Below, one piece after another: positions 35,714 to 47,106 of a DNA stretch of 64,000 nt. The DNA is taken from the NCBI GenBank assembly GCA_030077755.1, contig JAQJZZ010000002.1, forward strand, positions 1,364,001 to 1,428,000, written 5' to 3'. The DNA comes from Filosporella fistucella. Taxonomy: Eukaryota; Ascomycota; Leotiomycetes; Helotiales. The first letter of the stretch is position 1. Every line of letters starts with the position of its first letter. The position numbers and the translations under genes were made by a program. A model generated the notes under the pieces. The model did no database searches, was not told the origin of the DNA, and worked only from the letters and a program-made list of their open reading frames with translations.

Positions 35714-37587
35714 TTACTCCTCCTTCACAACAGCAACCGGTCGGTCCTCCGTAACCTCCGTATGCTCACTCCCATGATCAAAAACCCCCTCCTCACCCCC
35801 AACATCCTTCCCCTTCCCGTCTCCAGCTCTGGTCCTAAACACACCTTCCTCAGGCACAAAACTCGTACTCTTCCATGCACTATCAACAGTCTCATACATA
35901 TCATCCACCTCTTCCAAACTGAGTCCCTTGGTCTCATAAATCATGCCCCACACAAAGAACGCGCAGATAAGACAACATCCACCCCAGAGGAAAAAGATCT
36001 TAGCTTGTAGATTCGCGTTGCCTTTACCTGGATTAACGAGATAAGGGGTGCTGTATGCGATAGCCCAGTTGAGAAGCCAGTTTGAGGCTGTGGTCATGGA
36101 GAGACCTTTTGCTCTTACGCCTAGGGGGAAGATTTCGCCTGTTCTGTTTTTGATTGTATTAGTTTTCATTCGGGTATAATGGAAGGGAGAGGAGAGGGGG
36201 GAAAGGACTTACACAACCCATGCTACAGGACCCCAACTACAGGCAAAGAAGAAAATATAAATACACACAAACGCTACGAGTGCTTTCTGCGCAGGCATAT
36301 TTGTGTCTCCTGGAAAGGCGGTACCAGCAGATGCAACAATCATTTGCGAGACAAACATTCCTATCGCTCCAAAGAGTAATAATCTTCTTCGTCCCCATGT
36401 CTCTACCAAGTACAGACCAGGGAATGTAGATGCGACATTGACGGCAGAAGTAATCATACTAATCACAAACGGATTATGAATCCCCGAGTTTTTGAAGAAC
36501 GAAGTGCCGTAATAGAAAATAAAATTGATACCAGTAAGTTGTTGTAAACTTTGTAACAAACAGCCTGTCACTAGTCTTTTTCCGAGCGTATGCCACGTTA
36601 AAAATTGTCTATAACTTGACTTTCCAATTGATAACTCATGTACGTAGTTTGCTTTGATCTCAGCCAATTCGTCGATCAGGTACGGATTATCGATATCGAG
36701 ACGTCTGAGACGAGCGAGAGATTTAGCTGCTTTTGCGTCTTTGCCGACTTTAATGAGATATCGTGGAGTCTCGGGGAGGAAGAGTAGACCAAAGCCCAGA
36801 ATGAGAGCCCATGCGAATTGGATTGCGATAGGGATTCTGTAGGAGCCTGAATTGGTCATGTCTTTGCAGGCGTTGTCGACTACGGCGGCGATGAGCAGAC
36901 CGATTGTTATGGCAAGTTGGTAGGCGCCGACTTTAATATATTAGTCCTGCTCGGTTCAACTGAGGTTTAAAAAGGATGACTTACCAACAGCTCCTCGAAT
37001 CCATTTTGGTGCTGTTTCAGATTGGTAGAGAGGGACTAACACAACCATCAGTCTCAATCATCCAAAAACTCATGAGCGAACGAAAACTCACTAATAGCAG
37101 AAATCAACCCCACTCCAAAACCAGCAAAGAATCGTCCAGCCACAAACAGCGGGATAGCAACAGAAATAGTCTGCAACACGACTCCAAAACAGAATACCAC
37201 CAACGTAACCAGTAATCCAATGCGTCTACCCCACAGATCTGCAAGTGGAGCAGCAGCAAGAGCACCGAAGAAAGTCCCGGCAGATAATATAGAAACGATG
37301 AGAGATTGTTCCGAGGAGGTGATACCGGCGGAATTGGTGTCAGGATTGATGTAGCCGGTTGAGAATGTCTCGAGCCAGTTGGGCATCGCGATGATGCCTC
37401 CGATTGTACCTGTGTCATAACTATATCTGTTAGTATAAACTCTCAAAATACATCAAGCAAGATCGAAATCGAGGCAACATAGGAAAAAGAAATGAGGAAC
37501 ATACCCAAACAATATTCCCCCAAAAGCCACAAACAACCCCACAAAAATAGCCGTTGCCGAAGAGCCAGGGCTGCCCTCCGGCTTCAT
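35714..37587 (-). CDS. MFS hexose transporter (HXT/RCO-3-like)
   Basis: Five exons (37587-37505, 37426-37092, 37035-36985, 36930-36213, 36143-35714) join in frame to give 538 residues, normal for fungal sugar porters. The start MKPEGSPGSSATAIFVGLFVAFGGILFG enters transmembrane helix 1. Hallmarks: GYSYDTGTIGGIIAM, LADLWGRRIG in loop 2-3, PLYQSETAPKWIRGAVVGAYQL, PETPRYL ending helix 6, QQLTGINFIFYYG in helix 7, ETWGRRRLLL in loop 8-9, and TGEIFPLGVRAKG before helix 11. The 90-residue C-terminal tail is cytosolic and acidic, without the very long tail typical of the Snf3/Rgt2 sensors. It transports glucose or a related hexose at the plasma membrane. The 51-nt exon 3 is easily missed. Confidence 0.92.
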
Positions 37588-38308
37588 GATCCCAATGGAT
37601 CTCAAGTTGATTTTTTCTGAAAACATATTGGATTTAGATGTAAAACTCTATATCCTTCTTTACCTACCATCTCAAGTCTTTATATACTTCCTCTCCGGAA
37701 ATTCGGGAACCTGCAAATGTTCTGGCCCCATGGGGGATGACGGAGCGGCTGAGACAAATGGCAGCTCAGGGGCTAAGCGAAAGAAGAGAACAACAGCTGT
37801 TGATGAGAGTGGCGTGACAGGTACCGAGAATTAATGAATGACTTACAAAAATGCCGAAAATCTGGGGAAATGAGGGAAATGAGGGGGTTTAATTGGGTAA
37901 GAGAGATCCGAGTAATGGCCGGAAGACCCTTCGTGCAGGAGATGGGAAGCAAATGAGGAGGTTGGAGTGCGTAGGTTTCCGTGAAGGGTGACTATTATGG
38001 GGTAGAGGCGAGCAATGCGCTGTAAAGCCGACACGATAGAAACTTTTAGTCAGAGAAGGGCCTTTAGAAAGAAGAGAATGACACGTGTGGTTGGTAGAAA
38101 TAATTCTTGTTCGCTCCGCGACTGCCGGTACAAGAGTTCCAATTGATATCTACACCATGAAGGTGGACCCACCAAGACCATTCATTGTGCATACCAGAAG
38201 TGACTTGAAGCCGATGGTCACATCAAGTTATTCATTTATCTGATTGAATACCAGATAGCGCAAGAACCAAGTTTGTTGCGATCATCTCAACTGTGCCACG
38301 CCCCTCAA
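37588..38308. other. Promoter of the hexose transporter and tail of the next gene
   Basis: 720 bases. It must contain the transporter promoter. I cannot name binding sites with confidence. Confidence 0.45.
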
Positions 38309-39731
38309 TTAGAGGCTTTCTTGCTCCAACATATCTTGAGTTCCTGACTTTCTGTTTCTTATACTCTGCATTGCGTGGAAAGTTAAAAGCCATTTCACGT
38401 TTTTCTCTTCCTGAGCAAGACTCACCTTTGGAGGATTGTGGAAATCATTCCCTGAAGACTTTCGAACAAATTTAGGGTTCAAAGGATCAACCCCGTCGTC
38501 AACTCCCTCGGGACATGGGAGAGAGACATATTGTATTTGTGCAGTTGTGAGCGGACTTTCTTCGTTTTGGGTGACCACCTCCACGTGCTTTTTGCCAGGG
38601 GAAAGGCTTTCCTGTATGATATTGCCCCCAACTGTAATTCCCAAGAATTGCTTATATACTGCAGTGGTCGTTTCTCCCAGATAATCCTGACTTGTATGCG
38701 CGGGCGCGTTCCCAGCTTCTTTTGGGGTGATTTGGCTTTCATTCTGACGAACGGGGGAGGGTGAGTGCTTAGCCTTCTGCCTATTCTTATAAGATGCACC
38801 ACCTCGCATGTGCACATCGACCTCTGATTTGACCGCCAGTCTCTCCATCTTGGACGCCCCAACATCACTACTCATACTTCTTTTCCGGGTTTTGTCCTTT
38901 GTCTCTGCAAACTTCAATCGCGTGATTGAGTTCATTAAATCAAATGCTTCCTTGACTAATTCTCTCGTTCCGTCATTCACTTCGATATTTGTCCGGAGAA
39001 TACCAAATCGCTTCTGCCAATACTTCCAGCGTTTTATCGAAAATCCTGCCGACCCACCTTCACGCTTCCACAATGGTCCAGGCATCGTGCTTGGGTGTGG
39101 TTTATCGGATATCTTGCAATTTTCGAAAATAATAGAGCCCGCAACTAAAATCCACTTGGCAGCAATTGGCACGCGATAATCAAGCCTCCAGGACTTCTGA
39201 TTCGGATGCTCCAGGGCATCCCGAAGAGCATGGATGGCATAGATAACACCTTGGTGGAAGAATTCCTTCGTGGCCTTTGCGAGGAAGTAGTTCAAGTTCG
39301 AGTAGGCTTCTTTAATGTTCTTGAAGTCGGGATCGGATGGTAATGTGTAATATTTGCTTGCTATTGTACGAAACCAATCAGTGCAAGGTAAAGTGAGGTG
39401 AAAAGTAAGTACCATAGATTTCGATACTTGCTCTTCCATCAAAGTACCACAGTTGCCCTGCCACCGTTTTCCCTTTTTCAGCCACATGATTCCTCAGAAT
39501 TCTCTGGAGAATGGAGACAAGGCGGTCGAGTTTTCTTTCTTCGTGAAGTTCGGTAGCCAACGTGAAAACTGCCTGCGAAATCCAAGGGCCTGGATCAGAG
39601 CAATGAGCCTTTACAGCCTTGCAGAATAAATCAATCTGACATGGATCATTGTCTGTATCGTCCACCATACATTTGAGGCGTGCATGAATGCTTGAACTAA
39701 GGCAAACACCTGGAGGGACCTTGAGAGACAT
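38309..39731 (-). CDS. DUF3632-like fungal protein
   Basis: Exons 39731-39413 and 39360-38309 join in frame (456 residues). The helical N-terminal part (CQIDLFCKAVKAHC, HEERKLDRLVSILQRIL) leads to NLNYFLAKATKEFFHQGVIYAIHALRDALEHP and RVPIAAKWILVAGSIIFEN, which I associate with DUF3632 (a fungal family with a conserved N.F.ARL ... A..ALRDALE ... AA.W). The C-terminal 200 residues are Ser/Lys-rich and disordered, with basic stretches (KDKTRKRS, NRQKAKHSPSP). Function unknown. The family assignment is from memory and is only moderately sure. Confidence 0.62.
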
Positions 39732-42700
39732 ATTTGCATTCAAAAGGCCCCGGCTGGAGTCTAGGTACAGAGGGCCGAGGTTTTGGCTAAAAAAATTGTT
39801 TTTGATCTGAAAAGAATGTTTGGATAATCGTATTTCAATGATGATGTGTGTTGTAAAAAGGAAATAGGTTTAGAAGTACCCTTCGAAGGTTGAAAGCTAG
39901 TTGGTGAAGGTTGCGTAGGCAGGTGCTACCCACTAGACGAGTGGAATGCATATTCAAATAGGAAAGAGCTTGTGAGCCGTAATAGAGGGAGAGGGAGAGA
40001 AATGGAATGTTGGCCCCTGATACTCTAATTCAGAGGCTTTGCCAACTCAGGCCAGCGAGTCGGTGATGAGTAGATACTGCAGGAGGCAAGTAGGGGAATC
40101 TCGAGGACGCCAACCCAGTACGGAATCATCGAGTATCATCCTGAAATCTCAGGTGTGCCGACCTATCCTTTACTAGATCCTACAAGGCGCCCATATCCAG
40201 TATCATCCTCATAACCCGCTGCATCTTTGCAGAATTGTCTGTGTCGCATCAAATCGGCCTTTTCGCACGATTCTCCACAGTAGAATTAGAACTTGCCTGT
40301 CAAGGATAGGTACAAACTCGACTTCAGCTCACCGCTTTGCTTGCACACAATGCCGCACACAGATATTTAACTTTCTTCAAGGTTATAGACTAAAATAAAA
40401 AGTTACTCAACAAAACAAGTCAACCCAGTTTGCCAAGTGGTAGAAGTGTCCCCTTACTCTGGAAACAGATACTAGGTGTCCGTTGAGATCTTAGATTGGC
40501 AAGGAAGCCCTGAATCTATCACGAAATTCTACCGCATACATACTAACATCTAGATTAAAGTTAGCCTTAAGATATAAACGGACCTCTTTTTTGGCTTGTA
40601 CATCTACATTTGTTATCCACTAACTCACCTCACAGATCTTCGAAGTCTTATCCTACGGGTTTCGGGCATGTGGCATGCGTGCACAGTATCGTGAATGGGG
40701 CTGCGTAAGTCCGCCACATGTACGCCATTGCGAAATCACCGTTCATCTCCCATAGACATCATAGGTTATTCCTCGTGCAGAGAGCATCACAATCCTCAAT
40801 GCTACCTCGGATTCGGTGCGCCTGATCCAATCCACCCAGTTTGAGCAGTATTTTACCGAGAATGTTGTAGCTTATCGCAGGAGGTGGTATCGAAGTATGC
40901 TGGGTCTTTCTTTATTTCGATCTAAGGAGAAACCGCGTTAGTGAGTGTTTCGCAGTCGCTGGTGTTTTCACGTTAGAGGAGAGGCAAATGACTTACTTCA
41001 CGAGGTCATTGGTGGTTTTGGTCCATACTACCGCCTTTGTAGATTCCATCTTGTCGCATATTTTGTAATTGAGCGTGGGACCAGGCTAACGCGAGGTTCG
41101 GGCTCTGAGGTTGACGTTCGCGGGCAGATTAAACCTTTTCGCGTGAAGCAAATGTCAAAACGCGAAATCACGTGTCAGTCCCTTTCCAGCCAACTTGCAG
41201 CGATAAGTCCCAATGTGCAACTCTCACTCCAAAATTACATTCATGGCAGCAGCCAATTGACTACTACTCAATTTCATCCATCTTCCTGGGCTAGAAATAC
41301 GGTCGCTGAACTCGCAACGCAAAGCTTCTCTGAACATCCGTTTTTACCAGCTTTAATAAGTCGTCGGTCCGCTGTCAATACCATGTTTTGTATGCTCTCC
41401 CCAACTGCGAGTCTGTCGCAACCAAGCCCACCACAATTCGATGCTGGAAATGTGCCTTTCAAGACCACTTTGGGGACTGTATTTAACAAATTTCCTGTCG
41501 GAACAGGATCCGAAACCCTTCTCATTCTAGCTCTTGTCACTCCCCTCGTTTTTGTCATTTCTCACATGCGCTCTTTATAACCGGATCAATCGTCTTCAGA
41601 GAATGGTCTCGGCCAGGTCCAAATGCATGTAATCCCAGCGTACCACCATCGACAGAGGCACTCCCAGTCTTATCTGAGGCTGCATTCTTATCAAACACCG
41701 ACTGGTTTCTCATACGAACTCAAAGGAAACCATCTCGTAACAACTCGGTGGAAAAGTCGAAAGGGACACGGGGAGTTCAGAGATAGGCGTTGCTGGCAAC
41801 CCACTTTGCATAGCCTTCGAAAGTCTCCCCAGAGCAAAAGTCTCGCGGACTGATACTCGGCGCCATCCACCAAGATTTGGTGTGTTCTTTTGTGGCACCA
41901 GGTATGATACAAATGCTCGCCAGTTTGAGACTCACTTTATCCCACTGAAAATATTTTCGAGTCGGTCCTTGAGCGCTGGGAATTGTCGTTCCACCATATT
42001 CACGTGATATAAACTTTACATCAGAGCAGAATCAACCATGAAAGTCAGTAACGATTTACAGCACTGTGGGAAATTTGCGAATATGCTCACTTGAAATCCC
42101 AGACTCTACACTTTGAAATCATATCAATGAGGAGTACTTTCCAGTCCAAGAGTCACATGATACGTATGTCTGCCAAGACGCTGGAACACCTAACAGGCAA
42201 ATTCTCGGCCGTTGGAAAGACATCCTCGCTCAGCTCAAAGTCTTTTCATCTCAAAACTTCAGACTTATCAGGCCATATAATATTTCTTGCCCATCTAGAC
42301 TCTCCAACATTGGAAAGTATCACAAGTTTCCGCCTCTACTCTCATCGGTGCCATCGCACAAGTCCTCATACGATCGTACACTCGTCATAGTGGCCTGACA
42401 ATTATCGGCAGAGACGAGGGAGTGGGTTACTGGACGGTATTGCTGTGGCGCTGTACCCTGAGGGCGTTCTGCAGTGGTGCATCCCGCATGAAACTCCTCA
42501 TGATGATACGTAGTATACGACTACGGTATGGCTCTCCAAAGTCCCATCCTTCTACTCACTTGTCAATATCCACCACGCTGGCAAACATGCATCCAGGTCA
42601 TGGAGTGTCGGCCCTGTCCACGCGAATAACAACGTGCTCTGCTATGCTGCACCGCAATAGTAAGCTGCCAACAGTAAACGGCTGGCCGGCTGCAGCTCGC

Positions 42701-43256
42701 GGGCTTTGCATTGTCAGTCTTCTTTCCCCCTGAATTCTCTCCCAAGTCCAATCCATGGGCCTCGACAATTTGGTGCCGGCGAGCACCGTAGCTAAAGGTT
42801 CGGTGAACGGTCAAATGCTCGGGTCGTTGCATCCCATCAATCACCCCATAAACCGCGGATCGCGGTCGCCAACTTGCAATCGAAAAAAAAACCCCAGAAT
42901 CTGCATGCATACAATTCGCGAGGTGAGCTCAAGAAGGTGGTCTGACCTTTTAGTACCCACGCTGTTTACCCGTGCTCGGCCATAACCCCTCCATAGCTAC
43001 AACCTACTGATTGTGAAGTTGCCCCGCCATAATTTTTATTCATAAGGTGAGGATTAGCCACTTCATTTCCTCTCTTCATTCATCATCAGTGCATTCAATC
43101 AATTCACATTGAGTAATACAAGATCCGAGTTCAAGGATCCAAAGTCAACAATTTCAAAGCGTTCGTTTATAGCTTTACAACTCAACCCCGCAGCCTCTAT
43201 TGGGCATTGAGTCGACAAACAAACTCGATACGTCTTCAAAGACAACCAAATCAACA
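39732..43256. other. Long intergenic region (3.5 kb)
   Basis: No gene I can defend. An ATG-initiated frame at 41152-41580 (142 codons) exists and ends in a hydrophobic stretch, but it has no recognisable motif, so it is left unannotated. The last part contains the phosphoketolase promoter, and the sequence near 42400-43000 is less AT-rich than its surroundings. Confidence 0.4.
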
Positions 43257-45701
43257 ATGGCACCTGCTGCAGATGAAGTAGTTGTCAAGAGCATCTCTCC
43301 TTATGGAGTAGCTCGGTCAACCGTTGAGGGTAAACCCCTCAGCGCTGAGGATATCCGCAAAATGGATGCTTACTTTCGAGCAAGCATGTATCTTTGTCTT
43401 GGCATGCTCTACCTCCGCGAAAACGCCCTCCTTAAGGAGCCCCTCGAAACCAAGCATCTCAAAGCTCGTCTCCTCGGTCATTGGGGATCTGACGCCGGTC
43501 AATCTTTCACATGGATGCACATGAACCGTATGATCAAGAAGTACGATTTAGATTGTCTGTTCGTCTCTGGGCCAGGTCACGGAGCTCCAGGTATCATCTC
43601 ACAATCATATCTTGAGGGCGTCTACTCTGAGGTATATCCCGACAAGGCTGAGGATGAGGAGGGAATGAGAAAATTCTTCAAGCAATTCTCCTTCCCAGGT
43701 GGCATTGGCAGTCATGCTACACCAGAAACTCCAGGCAGTATCCACGAGGGTGGTGAATTGGGTTACTCCATTTCCCACGCCTTTGGTACCGTTTTTGATC
43801 ACCCAAATCTGATAACTGTTACCATGGTTGGCGATGGTGAGGCAGAGACCGGACCTCTTGCTACCAGTTGGCATAGCACCAAATTCCTCAACCCAATCAC
43901 TGATGGTGCAGTCCTACCCGTTCTCCATCTCAATGGATACAAGATCAACAACCCAACCCTTCTCGCCCGTATCAGCCACGAAGAACTCACAGCATTGTTC
44001 GTCGGTTATGGATGGACGCCTTACTTTGTCGAGGGTAGCGATATGGAGAGTATGCACCAGGCAATGGCAGCTACAGTCGAGAAGTGTGTTTTGGAAATCA
44101 AGGCATATCAAAAGCAAGCTCGTGACTCGAAGAAGGCTTTCCGTCCACGCTGGCCTATGATCGTTCTCCGTTCTCCCAAGGGATGGAGTGGACCAAGAAA
44201 AGTCGATGGCAAACTCCTTGAAGGTTTCTGGCGTTCGCATCAAATCCCAATCCCAGATGTCGCCTCCAACCCCGCACATCTGAAGCTTCTGGAAGAGTGG
44301 ATGAAGAGTTACAAGCCAGAAGAGGTCTTTGACAAGGAAGGCAAGATCCTCCCTGAGCTGAAGGAACTTGCTCCTCTCGGCAATGCCCGTATGAGCGCCA
44401 ACCCAGTCGGTAACGGTGGTCTTCTCCGCAAGCCCCTCGACATGCCTGATTTCCGCAAATACCAACTTCCCGACATCAACCCCGGTATCTCCAACCTCCC
44501 CAGCATGAGCAACATGGCCGGCTTCCTCCGCGACGTCGTCGCAAAGAACATGACTAATTTCCGTGTCTTTGGTCCCGATGAGACTGAGTCCAACAAGCTT
44601 GGTGAGATTTACAAGGCAGGCAAGAAAGTCTGGATGGGTGAATACTTTGAGGAAGATCAAGATGGTGGAAATCTCGCCATGGAAGGTCGTGTCATGGAAA
44701 TGTTGAGTGAGCATACTTGCGAAGGTTGGTTGGAAGGATACATTCTCTCCGGCCGTCACGGTCTCCTCAACAGCTACGAACCATTCATCCACATCATCGA
44801 TTCCATGGTCAACCAGCACTGCAAATGGATCGAGAAATGTAACGAAGTCGAATGGAGAGTCAAAGTCGCTTCCCTCAATATCCTCCTCACAGCCACAGTC
44901 TGGCGCCAAGACCACAACGGCTTCACGCATCAAGACCCAGGCTTCCTCGACGTGGTAGCAAACAAGAGCCCAGAAGTCGTGCGAATCTATCTCCCACCCG
45001 ATGGAAACTGTCTTCTCTCCGTGACAGATCACTGTCTCCGCAGCGTCAATTACGTCAACGTCGTCGTCGCAGACAAGCAAGATCATCTCCAGTTCCTAAA
45101 CATGGATGAGGCGATTGAGCATTGTACCAAGGGCCTCGGCATCTGGGACTGGGCATCCAACGACCAAGGCGAAGAACCAGACGTCGTCTTCGCCTGCTGC
45201 GGCGATGTACCTACCCTCGAAGCCCTAGCCGCCGTCGCTCTGCTCCGCGAATTCCTCCCCCAACTCAAGATCCGATTCGTCAACATCGTCGATCTCTTCA
45301 AACTCATCTCTGAGATTGATCATCCACACGGACTGTCAGACAGAGAATGGACATCCATATTCACCGACGACAAACCCATAATCTTCAATTTCCATTCCTA
45401 CCCTTGGCTCATCCACAGACTTACCTACAAACGTCCAGGCCAACTAAACATCCATGTCCGCGGCTACAAGGAGAAGGGAAATATCGATACCCCTCTCGAG
45501 CTAGCAATCAGGAATCAAACTGATCGATACTCGCTCGCTATGGATGCTATAGATCGGATTCCAAGTCTGAAGAACAAGGCGTCTGGCACAAGAGAAAAAT
45601 TGATGAACCTCCAGATCGCGGCTAAGACGCAGGCTTATGAGAATGGTATTGATCCCGCTTATATTACGGGATGGAGATGGCCGTATCCTAGAAAGGAGTA
45701 G
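43257..45701 (+). CDS. Xylulose-5-phosphate/fructose-6-phosphate phosphoketolase
   Basis: Intronless, 814 residues, the normal length. The enzyme splits xylulose 5-phosphate (and often fructose 6-phosphate) with phosphate to acetyl phosphate plus a sugar phosphate, using thiamine diphosphate. Visible motifs: SGPGHGAPG (about 104-112), HEGGELGYSISHAFG (163-177), the ThDP-binding VGDGEAETGPLA (191-202) continuing to NGYKINNP, and WRQDHNGFTHQDPGF in the C-terminal half. The start is ATG 43257 (CAACAATGG). Codon use is markedly C-ending, unlike neighbouring genes, suggesting high expression. A downstream acetate kinase or phosphotransacetylase would complete the route, but none lies in this window. 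It is probably cytosolic. Confidence 0.95.
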   Translation: MAPAADEVVVKSISPYGVARSTVEGKPLSAEDIRKMDAYFRASMYLCLGMLYLRENALLKEPLETKHLKARLLGHWGSDAGQSFTWMHMNRMIKKYDLDCLFVSGPGHGAPGIISQSYLEGVYSEVYPDKAEDEEGMRKFFKQFSFPGGIGSHATPETPGSIHEGGELGYSISHAFGTVFDHPNLITVTMVGDGEAETGPLATSWHSTKFLNPITDGAVLPVLHLNGYKINNPTLLARISHEELTALFVGYGWTPYFVEGSDMESMHQAMAATVEKCVLEIKAYQKQARDSKKAFRPRWPMIVLRSPKGWSGPRKVDGKLLEGFWRSHQIPIPDVASNPAHLKLLEEWMKSYKPEEVFDKEGKILPELKELAPLGNARMSANPVGNGGLLRKPLDMPDFRKYQLPDINPGISNLPSMSNMAGFLRDVVAKNMTNFRVFGPDETESNKLGEIYKAGKKVWMGEYFEEDQDGGNLAMEGRVMEMLSEHTCEGWLEGYILSGRHGLLNSYEPFIHIIDSMVNQHCKWIEKCNEVEWRVKVASLNILLTATVWRQDHNGFTHQDPGFLDVVANKSPEVVRIYLPPDGNCLLSVTDHCLRSVNYVNVVVADKQDHLQFLNMDEAIEHCTKGLGIWDWASNDQGEEPDVVFACCGDVPTLEALAAVALLREFLPQLKIRFVNIVDLFKLISEIDHPHGLSDREWTSIFTDDKPIIFNFHSYPWLIHRLTYKRPGQLNIHVRGYKEKGNIDTPLELAIRNQTDRYSLAMDAIDRIPSLKNKASGTREKLMNLQIAAKTQAYENGIDPAYITGWRWPYPRKE

Positions 45702-47106
45702 AGGGGTAGATAAAAGGATGGGTGGATAGATTCTGTGGTCTTTTGCTCGCTGATGCTTTTGAATCTGGGATTTGAGGGCTTGATTGCGAGGGGTGGAAGG
45801 GGGTAATTATGGCGTTTGTTTTTGCTTTGGGTTCGGGTACATAGTTGAACAAGATCTTTGATATCATGAATATTTTTTTGGTAGCTTGTGAATTTTGAAT
45901 TATGAATTGATGTTCATATCCTCGCCGAAGTGAATATCATTTTCTTCTCCTCGAAACAGTTGGTAGTTTCTTAACAAAGTATGAATACATGCAGACCAAG
46001 GTAAATATTCGGACAACAAAGTACCTACTAAGTCTTTACTTCGAGTAGTGAGTCAGTGTGTGTGGCGTGGAAGGCTACTAGAATTCGTACAGTGAGGCAC
46101 GTTACTTGAATCCTAAAAAGTACTGGGCGATGATATGCTGGCTGAGCACTAAACACTTCAATTGGTCTGTCTCTATTCGTTAAAAGCAGAAATTTAATAG
46201 AGTGTCTTGTATGATTGAAGAAAGGTAAACGCTGCAGTATCGACTAATCATGGGTGGGACTTAGCCCAAATATAGCTTCCTATATCCTGACAATTACTAC
46301 CCTAATCATCGGATTCATAGTCAGGCGGCTAATGTAATCATGACTTGTCTAAATACTAGATCCTACACATTGAATATACGAGAAACATACTGTCTGTTTG
46401 AGACGATCAGCACTTAAAAGGAAGGAGTACAACTTCATCCATTAGAAATGAAATTGGACAAGTGGTCATGTGATCGTCGAAGGGCGGATCATCACATGAT
46501 ATTCTTCTTGTAGACAGGTTCCAAAACGTCTCGATCATCTAATTTGAAATTGCACTGTTATATTTAAAAGTACTCGGTATTATATTTGAGTTCCTAAAAT
46601 ATGGTTAATGTTGGCAATGTCAAGGAGCTTAGACATATACCTTCAGCAAAGCTCAAGGACTTGAATGTGCCAGGATTCAAAACAAAAAAAGAAGCTTTAC
46701 AAAGAACGGGAAACTCGCTCTACTATGAAGAAGTCTAATATTTCATATATTCTCTGAGCTTGTTGCTCATACAAGCTCGGCGCAAGCAGAGAGTTAGAAA
46801 ATGTGAATGGCTTCATTGGGCTGCTTAAACGAGACAAAGGCGGGCTGAAAGACACCTCAACGTGAGACATCCTCGCTACACCTCATTGTGATACCCAATA
46901 CTAGGAGATATTTTCCAGTCGAGACTCCCGTTCAATTCTTTTGCGGCCCGTGTCTTGACTTCGATTGGTATCAATACTCCGCTCCATCTGCAGTTATCTG
47001 CAGCTATCTGCAGCTCGTAGAACCGACACGAACTTTCGCATACAAAAGGTGACGAGGCCCCCATCCGGGAGAATGGTTCCTGGCCGAGGTTTGAAAGCTG
47101 TTCATA
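45702..47106. other. Intergenic region with a short 10-bp repeat
   Basis: 1.4 kb, AT-rich, no gene recognised. It includes a 3-copy 10-bp tandem repeat at 46986-47015. Confidence 0.5.
46986..47015. repeat. Tandem repeat, 10-bp unit, three copies
   Basis: ATCTGCAGYT occurs three times head to tail, about 90-120 bases upstream of the DUF924/EF-hand start codon. It carries three PstI-like CTGCAG palindromes and might lie in the promoter or 5' leader. Confidence 0.8.

Noticed and set aside
37586..37834. Plus-strand frame over the transporter promoter
   Set aside because: It overlaps the 5' end of the transporter in antisense and has no family match.
40430..40510. Possible tRNA-like stretch (GCCAAGTGG...)
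   Set aside because: No convincing T-arm consensus (GGTTCGAATCC) or cloverleaf pairing could be drawn.
41152..41580. 142-codon ATG frame with a hydrophobic end
   Set aside because: No motif, no introns or neighbours that support it, and a length compatible with chance in a 3.5 kb noncoding stretch.
43914..45086. A 390-codon open frame on the minus strand inside the phosphoketolase gene
   Set aside because: It is the mirror of the strongly biased codons of the sense gene and has no domain features of its own.
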